Positions 34,426 to 43,528 of a stretch of DNA of 64,000 bases are shown piece after piece. This stretch comes from JAMCRM01 sp035561075 (GTDB lineage: Bacteria; Acidobacteriota; Terriglobia; Bryobacterales; Bryobacteraceae): NCBI GenBank assembly GCA_035561075.1, contig DATMYF010000166.1:29328-93327 (forward strand), in the 5' to 3' direction. Below the pieces are notes generated by a model, which ran no database searches, was not told the DNA's origin, and saw only the letters and a list, made by a program, of their open reading frames with translations. Numbering within the stretch: the first letter of the stretch is position 1; every line of letters begins with the position of its first letter. Made by a program: the position numbers and the translations under genes.

Positions 34426-35181
34426 TTACAGGACTTTGGGCTCAAGCTTGAGCAACTCCAGGAACTCCGGCAAGTCTTTCATGGTCGCGAACTCGGGCTC
34501 TTCGAGCAGCTTCTGGCGCTCCGGGAAGCCTTCCTCGAAAGCCTTCCGGAGATAGAGCAGGGCGCGGTCGTTGACTCCCGCCTTGGCGTAGGTTTTGGCC
34601 ATGTAGTAGTGGAACCGGGCACGCTCCTCGACGCTGCGCTCCTGCAACAGCACGCCATAAGAACCGCGGTGTTCGAAGACTTCGGGATCAAGCGCCAGCG
34701 CCTGCTGGTAGGCGTCGAAGGCCTCGTCGTACTTCTTGCGGGCGAACAGGGCCGTTCCCAGGTTGCTATAGATGGATGCCGATTCGGGCGCCAGTTTCAA
34801 GGCCTTTTTGTAGAGGTTCGTCGCCTTTCGGTAACTCTTCTTGGCGTAGAAAACGGTGCCCAGGTTGTTGATGGCCTCCGAATACTTGGGGTTCAGCTTG
34901 ATGGCGCGCTCGTAATGCCGTTTGGCGGTATCGAGCTGCTGCATCTGGTGGTAGGCAATTCCGATCTTGTTCCAGACGATCGGTGAATCGAGCGGAGCCT
35001 CCTTGTAGGTCTCGACGGCCTCGCGATACATTTTGCGGGCCATCATGATATCGCCACGCCTCTCCGGATTCAGTTTCGGGTTGGGTTCCGGGGGTGGGGG
35101 GGCCAAGCCGCCCTGCTGCGCCGGTTGCGCAAACAGGCATCCGCCGGCCACAAGGGAAATAAACAAAACTCGGGAAACCAT
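34426..35181 (-). CDS. Secreted TPR protein
   Basis: 251 residues. Signal peptide VSRVLFISLVAGGCLFAQ, a proline-rich linker (APPPPEPNPKLNPERRG), then three to four clear tetratricopeptide repeats (SPIVWNKIGIAYHQMQQLDT, KYSEAINNLGTVFYAKKSYR, SASIYSNLGTALFARKKYDE). ATG 35181 has the ribosome site AAGGAGG 6 nt upstream. Directly upstream of the larger TPR lipoprotein gene and downstream of the penicillin-binding protein gene, which suggests a role near the cell envelope. Confidence 0.87.
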   Translation of the reverse strand: MVSRVLFISLVAGGCLFAQPAQQGGLAPPPPEPNPKLNPERRGDIMMARKMYREAVETYKEAPLDSPIVWNKIGIAYHQMQQLDTAKRHYERAIKLNPKYSEAINNLGTVFYAKKSYRKATNLYKKALKLAPESASIYSNLGTALFARKKYDEAFDAYQQALALDPEVFEHRGSYGVLLQERSVEERARFHYYMAKTYAKAGVNDRALLYLRKAFEEGFPERQKLLEEPEFATMKDLPEFLELLKLEPKVL

Positions 35182-35247
35182 GACGGCCTCCTTCGGCGGC
35201 GCCGGACCGTCTATCGACACGACTGCCGCGTTGCACACTCTCAACCA

Positions 35248-37767
35248 CTATTTGAACACACCCCAGAGGCGGCGGAAGAGGCCCTTCTTGGGCTTGGATT
35301 TGTCCTCCTCCCCCTGGCTCGCGGCCACTTGGGGAGGCTGCGCATCCGGGTGGCGCGCAGCGACCGCCGGTGGCGCCGCGCCCGGACGAACCGGGGCGAG
35401 CGCAGGCGGCGCTTCCACCTGACTCGGGGTGGTGTCCCATCCCGCGACGTTGGTGAGTCCCTGGCCGCCGTGCAGGGGACAGGAACCTACCGGCTGGGTG
35501 CCGGCGATGTAGACCTCGGCGCGCGTCAGGGGGCAGTTGGGTGAAGCTGGCATGCCGGACGCCGGGTCGATCTGGATGGTCACGATGCCATCGGGCGCCT
35601 GGAACGGAACGGCGTTACGGTACGGCCGGTATTCCAGTGCCCGTTTCATGAACTCGGCCCAGATGGGGAGGGCCGAGTGGGCGCCCTCCAGTTCCAGTTC
35701 CCGCCCATCGTCAAACCCCACCCACACGATGCAGATCAGCTCCGAGGTGTAGCCCGCAAACCAACCGTCGCGAGAGGTGCCGGTCTTCCCCGCGGCGGGC
35801 GCCCGGAAACCCCTGGACCGCACGCCAGCGCCGGTGCCCGTGCGCAGGACCTCCTCCATCAGGTTGGTCATCAGATAGGCCACCCGCGGGTCCATCCCGC
35901 GCTTCTTCTCCGCCTTGTTGATGAAGATCGGTTTGCCGCTCTGAGACCTCACCATGGAAATGAAGTTGGGCTTGATGAACTGGCCCTGGTCGGCGAACAC
36001 CGTATAGGCGCCGGCCATCTCCAGCGGGGTCACCTCGTAGGCGCCCAGCGCTACGGCGGGGGTGGGATTGATATGGTAATTCAGGCCGGCGCGCCGCGCC
36101 ACGTCCACCACATGGTCGTACCCCACCATCTCGGCCAGCATAACGGTAGGCACGTTGATCGACTTGGACAGCGCCTGCCGCATCGTTACGGTGCCGTAGA
36201 ACTGGTGCTTGAAGTTGCTGGGCTCGTACGGCCGGCCGTCATACCAGAAGGTAGTGGGCTGGTCTACCAGGGTAGTCCCGGCGGTCAGGATGCGGGGGCC
36301 GCCTCCGATGGCGGTCTCGAGCGCGGACGCATAGACGAAGGGCTTGAAAATGGAGCCCGGCTGCCGCTTCGCCAGCGCGCGGTTGAGCTGGCTCATCCCA
36401 TAGTTGCGGCCGCCGACCAGCGCCTTCACCTGCCCGGTGCGCGGGTCGAGTGCCACCAGCGCCACCTGCGGGTCCGGAATCTGCTTGTTGCGAAAACGGC
36501 GCTGGCGCTTGATCTGCTCGTCGATGAGCGGCATCCCCAACCTGACGGCATCGAGCGCGGCCCTCTGCAGGTTCATATCCAGGCTGGTATACACGCGGTA
36601 GGAGCTCGACTGGAAATCCACATCCTGGAACATTCCCTGGAGGGTCTCGTTGACGAGGTCCACGAAGTAAGGCGCGTCCACCGACTGATTGGCGCCCTTG
36701 GCAACATTGAGCGGCGTGGCGCAGGCCTTTTGGTACTCTTCCTCAGTGAGATGGCCGTTCTGCCGCATCAGCGAAAGCACCACGTTGCGCCGCTCGATGG
36801 TGCGTTCCGGGTTGCGGAACGGGTCGTAGACCGAGGGCCGCTGGATCATGCCCGCCAGGGTGGCCGCCTCGGGCGCCGTCAACTGCCGGATGTCTTTGCC
36901 GAATACGACCTCGGAGGCCTCCCCGAAGCCGTGAATCCGGAACCCGCCCCGCCAGCCCAGGTAGATGTGGTTGCAGTAGTACTCGAAAATCTCTTCCTTC
37001 GAGAGCTTCTGTTCGAGCTGCAGGGTGATAATGGCCTCGGCCATCTTGCGGGTCCACTTCTTTTCCGGATTTAGCCAGAAGCCGCGCGCAAGCTGCTGGC
37101 TGAGGGTGGAAGCGCCCTGTACCTTGCGCTGTTCCCGCACGTCCAGGTAGATGGCCTTGGCCAGCCGAATGGGGTCGAAACCGGCATGCTGGAAGAAGCG
37201 CTTGTCCTCCGCCGAAGTGACGGCGTGGACCAGCACCGGCGGGATATCGGAGAAATGCACCAGCCGGCGCTTCTCGCGATTGCGATCGAAGAGGTTGGTG
37301 ATGAGCTGCGGCTCGAGCTGGAACTGGCTGCGCGCGGTGTTGTCCGCCAGGGAGACGATCTGGCTGATGCGGCCGTCGCGAAACTTGATCACTCCCGGCT
37401 CGTTCTGGTCGAAGTAGGAATCCGGCCCGGGGAAGATCTCCAGGGCGTCGGTACGCAGGTTGTAATAGCCCGAAGGGTTCTTGCGCGACTCGCTGTAACC
37501 AGCGCGGCGCAACTCGGCCAACACGTCCTCAACCGTAAGGTTGTCCCCGAGACTGACGGTTTGCGGCGCGGCGTAGATCTTGGAGGTACGGGCGAACGGG
37601 CCGTCCCGCAGTTTATGGTCGATGAGCCGCGAGTATTTCGCGTAGTAGTAGGTGAAAACGCCCAGGCTCGCGATCACGAGCACCGCAGCCGAGATTACCA
37701 GGACCCTGCCCAGCCGCCCCAGGAAGAAACCCGCCAGCCGCGCCTCCGGCCGGACCTTGACCCTCAT
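35248..37767 (-). CDS. Class A penicillin-binding protein (transglycosylase/transpeptidase)
   Basis: 839 residues, bifunctional. Short cytoplasmic tail, membrane anchor (VLVISAAVLVIASLGVFTYY), a UB2H-like segment resembling PBP1B, GT51 domain with the catalytic Glu in VTSAEDKRFFQHAGFDP and TLSQQLARGFWL, then the transpeptidase: SxxK is GSIFK, SxN is SKSIN and KTG is GKTGTSRDG. The C-terminal tail is proline/alanine-rich and ends in a basic patch (KPKKGLFRRL). It builds and crosslinks peptidoglycan. ATG 37767 is chosen as homology starts there; GTG 37788 is possible. Confidence 0.95.
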   Translation of the reverse strand: MRVKVRPEARLAGFFLGRLGRVLVISAAVLVIASLGVFTYYYAKYSRLIDHKLRDGPFARTSKIYAAPQTVSLGDNLTVEDVLAELRRAGYSESRKNPSGYYNLRTDALEIFPGPDSYFDQNEPGVIKFRDGRISQIVSLADNTARSQFQLEPQLITNLFDRNREKRRLVHFSDIPPVLVHAVTSAEDKRFFQHAGFDPIRLAKAIYLDVREQRKVQGASTLSQQLARGFWLNPEKKWTRKMAEAIITLQLEQKLSKEEIFEYYCNHIYLGWRGGFRIHGFGEASEVVFGKDIRQLTAPEAATLAGMIQRPSVYDPFRNPERTIERRNVVLSLMRQNGHLTEEEYQKACATPLNVAKGANQSVDAPYFVDLVNETLQGMFQDVDFQSSSYRVYTSLDMNLQRAALDAVRLGMPLIDEQIKRQRRFRNKQIPDPQVALVALDPRTGQVKALVGGRNYGMSQLNRALAKRQPGSIFKPFVYASALETAIGGGPRILTAGTTLVDQPTTFWYDGRPYEPSNFKHQFYGTVTMRQALSKSINVPTVMLAEMVGYDHVVDVARRAGLNYHINPTPAVALGAYEVTPLEMAGAYTVFADQGQFIKPNFISMVRSQSGKPIFINKAEKKRGMDPRVAYLMTNLMEEVLRTGTGAGVRSRGFRAPAAGKTGTSRDGWFAGYTSELICIVWVGFDDGRELELEGAHSALPIWAEFMKRALEYRPYRNAVPFQAPDGIVTIQIDPASGMPASPNCPLTRAEVYIAGTQPVGSCPLHGGQGLTNVAGWDTTPSQVEAPPALAPVRPGAAPPAVAARHPDAQPPQVAASQGEEDKSKPKKGLFRRLWGVFK

Positions 37768-37825
37768 CTTCTTTCTGTTCTCGGGCACTATTCCAATTTT
37801 CTCACGTATTTGGCGGCCGGCTCTC

Positions 37826-38260
37826 TCAGCGCACCCCCGCCCCCGGGCGGAAGTGCAGATCCACTGTATAAACAGGCAGATCGACGCGCACGACGTAACG
37901 GACATCGATGCGCAAACCCGCCGGCGATCGCTTAATGTGCACGTTGTGTGCCTTTACGGGCAGATCCAGCCCGGCGGCCTCTTCCACCACCCACGTGCGC
38001 AGCAGATCGTCCGATTTCTCGACATTTTCCTTACGCCGTGTAATTTCGTCCACGTAACGCTGGAGTTCCAGGTTGCGGAAATAGAAGGGTGCAAGCAGCA
38101 CCCCGAAATATCCCAGAACCGCCAGGACCCCAGCCGCTGCGGCGATCCGCCAGCGGGCTAGCGCCCTTGAACCGCCGTCCGGTGCCGTCAGCGCGGCCGG
38201 TCCGTCTCCTTGCTGCTCGTCGCGCAAAGCTCCTCCCAGAACTCCGCGTGGGGCGTCCAT
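37826..38260 (-). CDS. Small single-pass membrane protein
   Basis: Up to 144 residues. One membrane helix (AAAAGVLAVLGYFGVLLAPF, about 40-60) followed by a 85-residue extracytoplasmic domain (NLELQRYVDEITRRKENVEK and a beta-rich part ending VDLPVYTVDLHFRPGAG). The start is uncertain: ATG 38260 overlaps the upstream gene by 73 nt and has no ribosome site; a CTG at about 38191, touching the upstream stop as GCTGA, with AAGGAG further up, is an alternative. Function unknown; upstream of the penicillin-binding protein, separated by 58 nt. Confidence 0.6.
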   Translation of the reverse strand: MDAPRGVLGGALRDEQQGDGPAALTAPDGGSRALARWRIAAAAGVLAVLGYFGVLLAPFYFRNLELQRYVDEITRRKENVEKSDDLLRTWVVEEAAGLDLPVKAHNVHIKRSPAGLRIDVRYVVRVDLPVYTVDLHFRPGAGVR

Positions 38261-38640
38261 TCGGCGTTGTCCAGACCCGAAATCTGCAATTCGGATGTGC
38301 TCAGGGTTCCGTGGCCGTAGGGGCAGATATACTCTGTCCGGGGTCCGCCGATCGTCAACAACCGGCTCCAGGAACCGGTCTGGACCGGCATGCGCAAACG
38401 ACGCAGACAGACCCGGCAGCGGTATCGCTGGTCCAGCACGCAAACGTAGAGCACGCCGCAGCAGAGCAGGAACCACAATCCGACCAATAGGGTATAGGAC
38501 AAATCGTATCCGAAACGGGGCGCCCGAAAGACGCGGAGAATATAATGGGTGGGCCAACTGGAATTGAGCGCTGAAAGCAAGCCGTACATCGCTGCTCCGG
38601 AAACCGCGATTTTGCCGGCAAACCAGCTCCAGTAGCGCAT
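38188..38640 (-). CDS. Hypothetical membrane protein with CxxC
   Basis: 150 residues. Two hydrophobic segments (KIAVSGAAMYGLLSAL and SYTLLVGLWFLLCCGVLYVC) and a cytoplasmic or periplasmic tail with CRVC and YICPYGHG, a possible zinc-ribbon pattern. No family recognised. It overlaps the next gene. Downstream of the proline dehydrogenase gene by 60 nt in the same direction. Confidence 0.68.
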   Translation of the reverse strand: MRYWSWFAGKIAVSGAAMYGLLSALNSSWPTHYILRVFRAPRFGYDLSYTLLVGLWFLLCCGVLYVCVLDQRYRCRVCLRRLRMPVQTGSWSRLLTIGGPRTEYICPYGHGTLSTSELQISGLDNAEWTPHAEFWEELCATSSKETDRPR

Positions 38641-38700
38641 GTAATAAAGACGTCGGCCCCCCGCCCTTTAGTTTCCCCGCTGCCGCACGGTGGCGCAAGT

Positions 38701-39615
38701 TTACCTGTGGAACAGGTTTCGCACCAGGAACACCACATTTGCGGGACGCTCGGCCAGCCTCCGCATGAAATACGGGTACCAAGCCCGGCCGAATGGGACG
38801 TAGAGCCGTACCAGGTAGCCTTCGGCTACCAGTTTCCGCTGCAGGTCGCGGCGGATGCCGTAGAGCATCTGGAACTCGAAGCCGCCCCGGGGAACGCCAT
38901 GCTTGGCGGCATATTCGCGGGTGGCGTCGATCATGCGCTCGTCGTGTGTGGCAATCGCCGGGTAGACCCCCCGGGTGAGAAGGATTTGCATCAAATCCAC
39001 GAAGTTGCGGTCGACTTCGGCCTTGCGTTGAAAGGCCACCCCAGGCGGCTCCAGATAGGCGCCCTTGCATAGCCGCACGCGGATCCGCAGCTCCGAAAGC
39101 CGTTCCACGTCCTCCCGGCTGCGGTGGAGATACGACTGGATTACGGTCCCCACGCTGCCATATTGGGCATGCAGGTCCGTGGCGAGCGCCAGGGTGCGCG
39201 CGGTGTACTGGCTCGACTCCATGTCGATGCGGACGAAACTCCCCAGGTCGGCGGCCCGGCGCACGAGCTGCTCCACGTTGTCCCGGCACGCGGCCTCTGA
39301 GAGGTCCATGCCGAACTGCGTCAGTTTGATTGAGACATTGGCCCGCAGGCCGTGGCGGGAAATCTCATTCAGCAGTTCCAGATAAACCTCGCGGGACGCG
39401 GCTGCCTCATCGAGTGACGTGACGTTCTCGCCCAGGTGATCGAACGTCACCAGGAGCCCTTGCCCGTTGATACGGCGGCCCGTCTCGAGCGCGTCCTCCA
39501 GCGTGTTGCCGGCGACAAAACGCCTGGCCATCCGTGCCGCCAACCGGGACGTCTCTACCCACCTGCGGAGCCCCTGCTGGCCCGACAGGAACAGAAGCAG
39601 TTTCCGCACCTCCAA
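38701..39615 (-). CDS. Proline dehydrogenase (monofunctional)
   Basis: 304-residue TIM barrel of the PRODH family, oxidising proline to pyrroline-5-carboxylate with FAD. Flavin/substrate motifs visible: FDHLGENV, VSIKLTQFG, RIDMESS, RLCKGAY, FEFQMLYGIR, VRLYVPFGRAWYPYFMRRL, ending AERPANV. Start is uncertain: the frame begins with TTG 39615, or GTG 39609; a GGAGG lies within this region. The aldehyde dehydrogenase partner for the second step is not in the window. Confidence 0.93.
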   Translation of the reverse strand: MEVRKLLLFLSGQQGLRRWVETSRLAARMARRFVAGNTLEDALETGRRINGQGLLVTFDHLGENVTSLDEAAASREVYLELLNEISRHGLRANVSIKLTQFGMDLSEAACRDNVEQLVRRAADLGSFVRIDMESSQYTARTLALATDLHAQYGSVGTVIQSYLHRSREDVERLSELRIRVRLCKGAYLEPPGVAFQRKAEVDRNFVDLMQILLTRGVYPAIATHDERMIDATREYAAKHGVPRGGFEFQMLYGIRRDLQRKLVAEGYLVRLYVPFGRAWYPYFMRRLAERPANVVFLVRNLFHR

Positions 39616-39739
39616 ATAGTAACCCGGCGGCGTCGCGCGGGAAGCACCGGCGGGTGGTGCGGCGCACGATTCGCCGGTGGCGCATTCGACATATATGGTG
39701 TTACAAAGAAGAAAGAAGTAGGTTCACCGCTTGGCCGGA

Positions 39740-40390
39740 ATGAAGACGCTCTCCTGGCTGGTGACGCTCGCGTTGGCGCCGGCGATCACCGAAATGGCTA
39801 ATTTCGATACCTCAACCTACGGCAAGACGCCGTCCGGATGGATCACCGTGGCCACCCGGCCGGGCGCGCCGCCGGCGTGGAAGGTGATCAAGGATTCCAC
39901 CGCCCCGACTCCGCCTTATGTCCTGGCCCATGTTCCCGGCGAGGCTCCCAGTCATTTCCCCATGGTCGTCCTGGACAAATCGGACAGCCGCGACGGCGAG
40001 ATCAGCGTCAAGTTCAAGCCGGTGGGTGCGAGCGGTGAGCGCAAGGCGGGGCTGGTGTGGCGCTACCGCGATGAGAACAACTACTACTTCGTGCGGGCTG
40101 ATGCGCAAAACAAGAACGTGATCATGTACCGGGTCGAGAACGGCACTCCCGTGGCGCTCGCGCCTCGCGGTCGCCCGGCGCATGAGTACGCAGTCAAGCA
40201 CAATGTCGACGCCGATTCCTGGTCGATTCTGAAGGTGGTGTACAAGGGCCCGCGGCTGACTGTCTACTACGACCACCGGCGCATCCTTCAGGTGGAGGAC
40301 CCCAGCTTTACCGGCCCGGGCAAGGTGGGGTTGTGGACGCGCGCCGCCTCCACAACCCTCTTCGACAACTTCCGGCTGGTCCGCAAGTAG
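39740..40390 (+). CDS. Secreted protein with GH16-like/DUF1080 lectin fold
   Basis: 216 residues. Signal peptide KTLSWLVTLALAPAITEMA. The mature part resembles the DUF1080/3-keto-disaccharide-hydrolase type jelly roll: GLVWRYRDENNYYFVRADAQ, DSWSILKVVYKGPRLTVYYD, and the ending STTLFDNFRLVRK. Whether it is an enzyme or sugar-binding module is not decided by sequence. It is a lone plus-strand gene between two minus-strand genes. Confidence 0.78.
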   Translation: MKTLSWLVTLALAPAITEMANFDTSTYGKTPSGWITVATRPGAPPAWKVIKDSTAPTPPYVLAHVPGEAPSHFPMVVLDKSDSRDGEISVKFKPVGASGERKAGLVWRYRDENNYYFVRADAQNKNVIMYRVENGTPVALAPRGRPAHEYAVKHNVDADSWSILKVVYKGPRLTVYYDHRRILQVEDPSFTGPGKVGLWTRAASTTLFDNFRLVRK

Positions 40391-40409
40391 TCAGCCCCTT
40401 TCGGCAAGC

Positions 40410-41819
40410 TCAGGGCAGCGTGCGGATGACCGCCAGCCAGTGGTCGAAGGGCACCGCTTTCAGGTCGTACCCCGGAGCGGTCCAGGCCAGCACCCCGGCC
40501 TCCCCAATCGACGGCAGGCATACATCCAGCGAATCCCACGTGGTCTCGAGCACTCCCATCAGGCCCAGCGTCTTGGCGGTGTTGATCATCATAATGGCGT
40601 TGGGCCGCGCCTTCCAAGGCGAAACCACCACCCGGTAGCCGCGGTCGTGGAAATACTTCGGCACCGGCCAGGAACCCTTGGTGTCGTAATTCCAGGCGTT
40701 GATGATGACGTCCTTCGGAACCGATGCCAGCGCCAGATGGCTGTTCACCGGCGGACGGCTGTTGGCCGGGGAGACGCGCCCCAGTTCCGGGTCGTCCGGC
40801 CGTATGAACATATCGTGCCACATGAAGACCTGCCGGCCCTTGGCGGTCAGGTGCTTGTGCAGTTTCTCGATATGGGAGGCAATCAGCTCATGGGGTACTC
40901 TTTTCGCGCAGCGCGGGCAGGCGTCGTGGCCGGCGTATCCCCAGGCTTCGTCCATGCCGGCGTGGAAATAGGGCGACGGCCCGAACAGCTCCATCAGCTC
41001 GGCGGCGCGGTCGAACAGATTCGGGTAAATCGCCGGGTTCGAGAGGCAGAAGGACCAGCCGCCGGGTTCAAACAGCGCGGCTTTATCGGGAAAGCGGTCG
41101 AGCACGGCATGCTCGCCGGAGCGCTGGCGCATGCCGCTTGCATGGCCCCAGGAATTGAGCAGGGGGAAAACGTCCATCTGCAGGCGGCGTGCCAGTTCCA
41201 CCAGCGGCCGGATCTCCGCGGCGGTGTAGGCGTGTTCGTAGGCCATGTACGGGTGGCTGCGAGAGGCGATGGAGGCCCAGGGCTCCAGCACGATGGCGTT
41301 GTACTTATAGCGGGCGGCCATCCGGATGGCGCGCTCCACGTGCCGCAGGTCCGTGCCGGGGAAGATGCAGATGTGGACGCCGCGGAATGAGAGCTCGGGC
41401 CAGTCCTCGATGCGCGCCCCCAACACGCGCCCGCCGGGCTCGATCAATTGCAGCAGGGTCTCCACACCATAGAGCAGGCCGCGCGCGGTGCCGGCGCTGA
41501 TAACCGTCTCGGCCTCGGCGGTCTCCAGGCGATAGGCTTCCGGGCGGGTCTCCTTCGGGTCGATTATCAGCCGGATGCCGCCCACGCGCGATTTGCCGGG
41601 CACCACACTACGGCGGCCCAGCCGCCGCAACCCCTCGGCCAGCCGGTCGGCCGCGGGTTTAGCCTCGGGACGGCGCGCATCGATGCGCACCGGATCTTCA
41701 AACTGAAACCGTGCGCCCGTCCACTCCACGCGGCGCGGGGCGGGGGTTACCAGCGGCGCGGCTGCGAGCGAAGCCACACACGCCAAAAGGGCAAAAGCGA
41801 TTCGCCTCATCCAGCCCAT
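40410..41819 (-). CDS. GH20-like beta-hexosaminidase-family protein
   Basis: 469 residues. Signal peptide at 1-20; the N-terminal GH20b-like alpha/beta domain (about 25-140, GLLYGVETLLQLIE) and a TIM barrel beginning at LSFRGVHI. The catalytic pair Asp290-Glu291 lies in FHAGMDEAWG, the family's HxGxDE signature. Expected activity is removal of terminal N-acetylhexosamines in the periplasm; specificity is not proven. Divergent from the aldo/keto reductase gene and convergent with the lectin-fold gene. Confidence 0.87.
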   Translation of the reverse strand: MGWMRRIAFALLACVASLAAAPLVTPAPRRVEWTGARFQFEDPVRIDARRPEAKPAADRLAEGLRRLGRRSVVPGKSRVGGIRLIIDPKETRPEAYRLETAEAETVISAGTARGLLYGVETLLQLIEPGGRVLGARIEDWPELSFRGVHICIFPGTDLRHVERAIRMAARYKYNAIVLEPWASIASRSHPYMAYEHAYTAAEIRPLVELARRLQMDVFPLLNSWGHASGMRQRSGEHAVLDRFPDKAALFEPGGWSFCLSNPAIYPNLFDRAAELMELFGPSPYFHAGMDEAWGYAGHDACPRCAKRVPHELIASHIEKLHKHLTAKGRQVFMWHDMFIRPDDPELGRVSPANSRPPVNSHLALASVPKDVIINAWNYDTKGSWPVPKYFHDRGYRVVVSPWKARPNAIMMINTAKTLGLMGVLETTWDSLDVCLPSIGEAGVLAWTAPGYDLKAVPFDHWLAVIRTLP

Positions 41820-41821
41820 GC

Positions 41822-41827
41822 TACAAC
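41822..41827 (+). promoter_or_regulatory. -10 box six nt before aldo/keto reductase ATG
   Basis: TACAAC ends exactly 6 nt before the ATG at 41834, so a transcript from it would start at or next to the start codon. No ribosome site and no clear -35 are seen. Confidence 0.4.
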
Positions 41828-41833
41828 GAGATC

Positions 41834-42784
41834 ATGCAGAAGCGACGACTCGGCAACAGCGATCTCGAAATCACTCCCATCGGCATCGGCGCCTGGGCCA
41901 TCGGCGGCGGCGGCTGGCAGTACGCCTGGGGCCCCCAGGACGACAACGCGTCCATTGACGCCATCCGCACTGCGCTCGACGCCGGCATCAACTGGATTGA
42001 CACTGCGGCCGTCTACGGCCTGGGGCATTCCGAGGAGATCGTGGCCCGCGCCCTAGAAGGCGTTTCACCGAAACCCTACGTCTTCACCAAGTGCGAGCGT
42101 GTCTGGGACGAGAAGGGCAACGTCGGCAACAATCTCAAGGCCGCCTCCGTCCGCCGTGAGGCCGAGGACAGCCTGCGCCGCCTCAAGGTGGACGTCATCG
42201 ATCTCTACCAGGTCCATTGGCCCGAGCCCGATGAGGACATCGAGGAAGGCTGGACCGAGATGGCGAAGCTCCAGCAGGAGGGCAAGGTGCGGTGGATCGG
42301 GGTCTCGAATTTCAACGCCGCGCAGATGCGGCGCGCCCAGGAGATCGCGCCCATAACGTCGTTGCAGCCGCCCTACAATATCCTTTCGCGCGGCATTGAA
42401 AAGGACGAGCTGCCCTACTGCCAGGTCAACGGCATCGGGGTGCTTGCCTACTCACCCATGAAATCAGGGCTGCTCACCGGGAAGATGACGCGCGAGCGCA
42501 TCGCCGCCATGCCCGCGGACGATTTCCGCCAGCGCACCTCGCCCTTCCAGGAACCCAAGCTGAGCCGCAACCTGGAACTGGTGGAACTGCTGCGCGCTAT
42601 CGGCAGCCGCCACGGCCGCAACCCCGGGGAGGTGGCCATCGCGTGGGTATTGCGGCACCCGGCGGTTACCGCCGCCATCGTGGGGATGCGCAGCGCCGCG
42701 CAGGCCCGCGAGATGATGGGGGCGGCGGAGTTTCGCCTTTCCCCCGCGGAGATCGCCGAAATCGAAGGCTTCGCCCTGGCGTAA
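41834..42784 (+). CDS. Aldo/keto reductase
   Basis: 316-residue NADPH-dependent (beta/alpha)8 reductase. Catalytic tetrad: Asp56 (WIDTA), Tyr61 (AVYG), Lys86 (FTKCE) and His128 (VHWPEPD). Cofactor site near the end has VGMRSAAQAREMMGA. It starts at ATG 41834 in the space that is divergent with the GH20 gene; likely leaderless. Reduces aldehydes or sugars; exact substrate unknown. Confidence 0.93.
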   Translation: MQKRRLGNSDLEITPIGIGAWAIGGGGWQYAWGPQDDNASIDAIRTALDAGINWIDTAAVYGLGHSEEIVARALEGVSPKPYVFTKCERVWDEKGNVGNNLKAASVRREAEDSLRRLKVDVIDLYQVHWPEPDEDIEEGWTEMAKLQQEGKVRWIGVSNFNAAQMRRAQEIAPITSLQPPYNILSRGIEKDELPYCQVNGIGVLAYSPMKSGLLTGKMTRERIAAMPADDFRQRTSPFQEPKLSRNLELVELLRAIGSRHGRNPGEVAIAWVLRHPAVTAAIVGMRSAAQAREMMGAAEFRLSPAEIAEIEGFALA

Positions 42785-43528
42785 TCAGGGGTAATCGATC
42801 CGCACCCAGTCGAACATCACGAGGCCCTTGGGCAGGTACTTCTGCTGCACCTCGTAGCTGGGCTCGTCGGGATAGTCCTGGCCGGCGCGGAGCTTGTGCG
42901 GCTCTTTGACATCCCCGACCGGCACTACTTTCAGCGGGAAAAGTACGAACATGATGTCCACGTTGACATCGGCCAGGACGGCTTCAATGGGCGCGCAGCC
43001 GTAGCGCTGCTTCATGCTCTCGCGGGCCCCCAGGCAGGTCCACTGGGCTGGGTCAGGGGTCAGCCTGATGGTCTGCTCGCTCCACTCCTCGGTGACCCGG
43101 AAGGGCTGCCCGGTGAGGACGAAATTGGCCGTGGTTCCATGAGTCGAGCCCTGCACCAACAGCACCATTTGGGCCCCCTGCATATCCATTTTCCCGCGCA
43201 ACCGGGCGGTGAGCTTCGCGTTGAGCAGGTTGGTGCTCATCTTGCGGTCCAGGAAGGCGTTACCCTTGCGCCCGATGTGATCCGGAGGCAGATTGGCGCC
43301 TTTCGTGTACAGGTACATGAGCATGTTGAGATAGCCGGCGCCGGGCGGGGCGTGGTGGCTGTCCAGGTACCAGGGGCCGTGGCAGTAGGCCACGCCATCG
43401 AAGATCGGGAGCGGGTGATACCGGTTGGCAACCCACCCGCCGGAGCCTTTATCGAAATTCTCCAGATACACTTCCCCGGCCGACGCCGGGATGGCGAACG
43501 CCAGCGCTATCAGGGCCGCAAGCCTCAC
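42785..43528 (-). CDS. Hypothetical secreted protein
   Basis: 247 residues. Signal peptide RLAALIALAFAIPASA; mature region begins GEVYLENFDKGSGGWVANRY, like the jelly-roll start of carbohydrate-binding proteins, and ends GLVMFDWVRIDYP. No family recognised. ATG overlaps the stop of the ceramidase gene by 4 nt, so the two are coupled and likely exported together. It ends at the aldo/keto reductase stop (convergent, 0 nt gap). Confidence 0.78.
   Translation of the reverse strand: MRLAALIALAFAIPASAGEVYLENFDKGSGGWVANRYHPLPIFDGVAYCHGPWYLDSHHAPPGAGYLNMLMYLYTKGANLPPDHIGRKGNAFLDRKMSTNLLNAKLTARLRGKMDMQGAQMVLLVQGSTHGTTANFVLTGQPFRVTEEWSEQTIRLTPDPAQWTCLGARESMKQRYGCAPIEAVLADVNVDIMFVLFPLKVVPVGDVKEPHKLRAGQDYPDEPSYEVQQKYLPKGLVMFDWVRIDYP

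Noticed and set aside
38261..39289. Long N-terminal extension of the small membrane protein frame
   Set aside because: It runs antisense-free but through the proline dehydrogenase and CxxC membrane protein genes in another frame; only the C-terminal 144 residues look like a protein.
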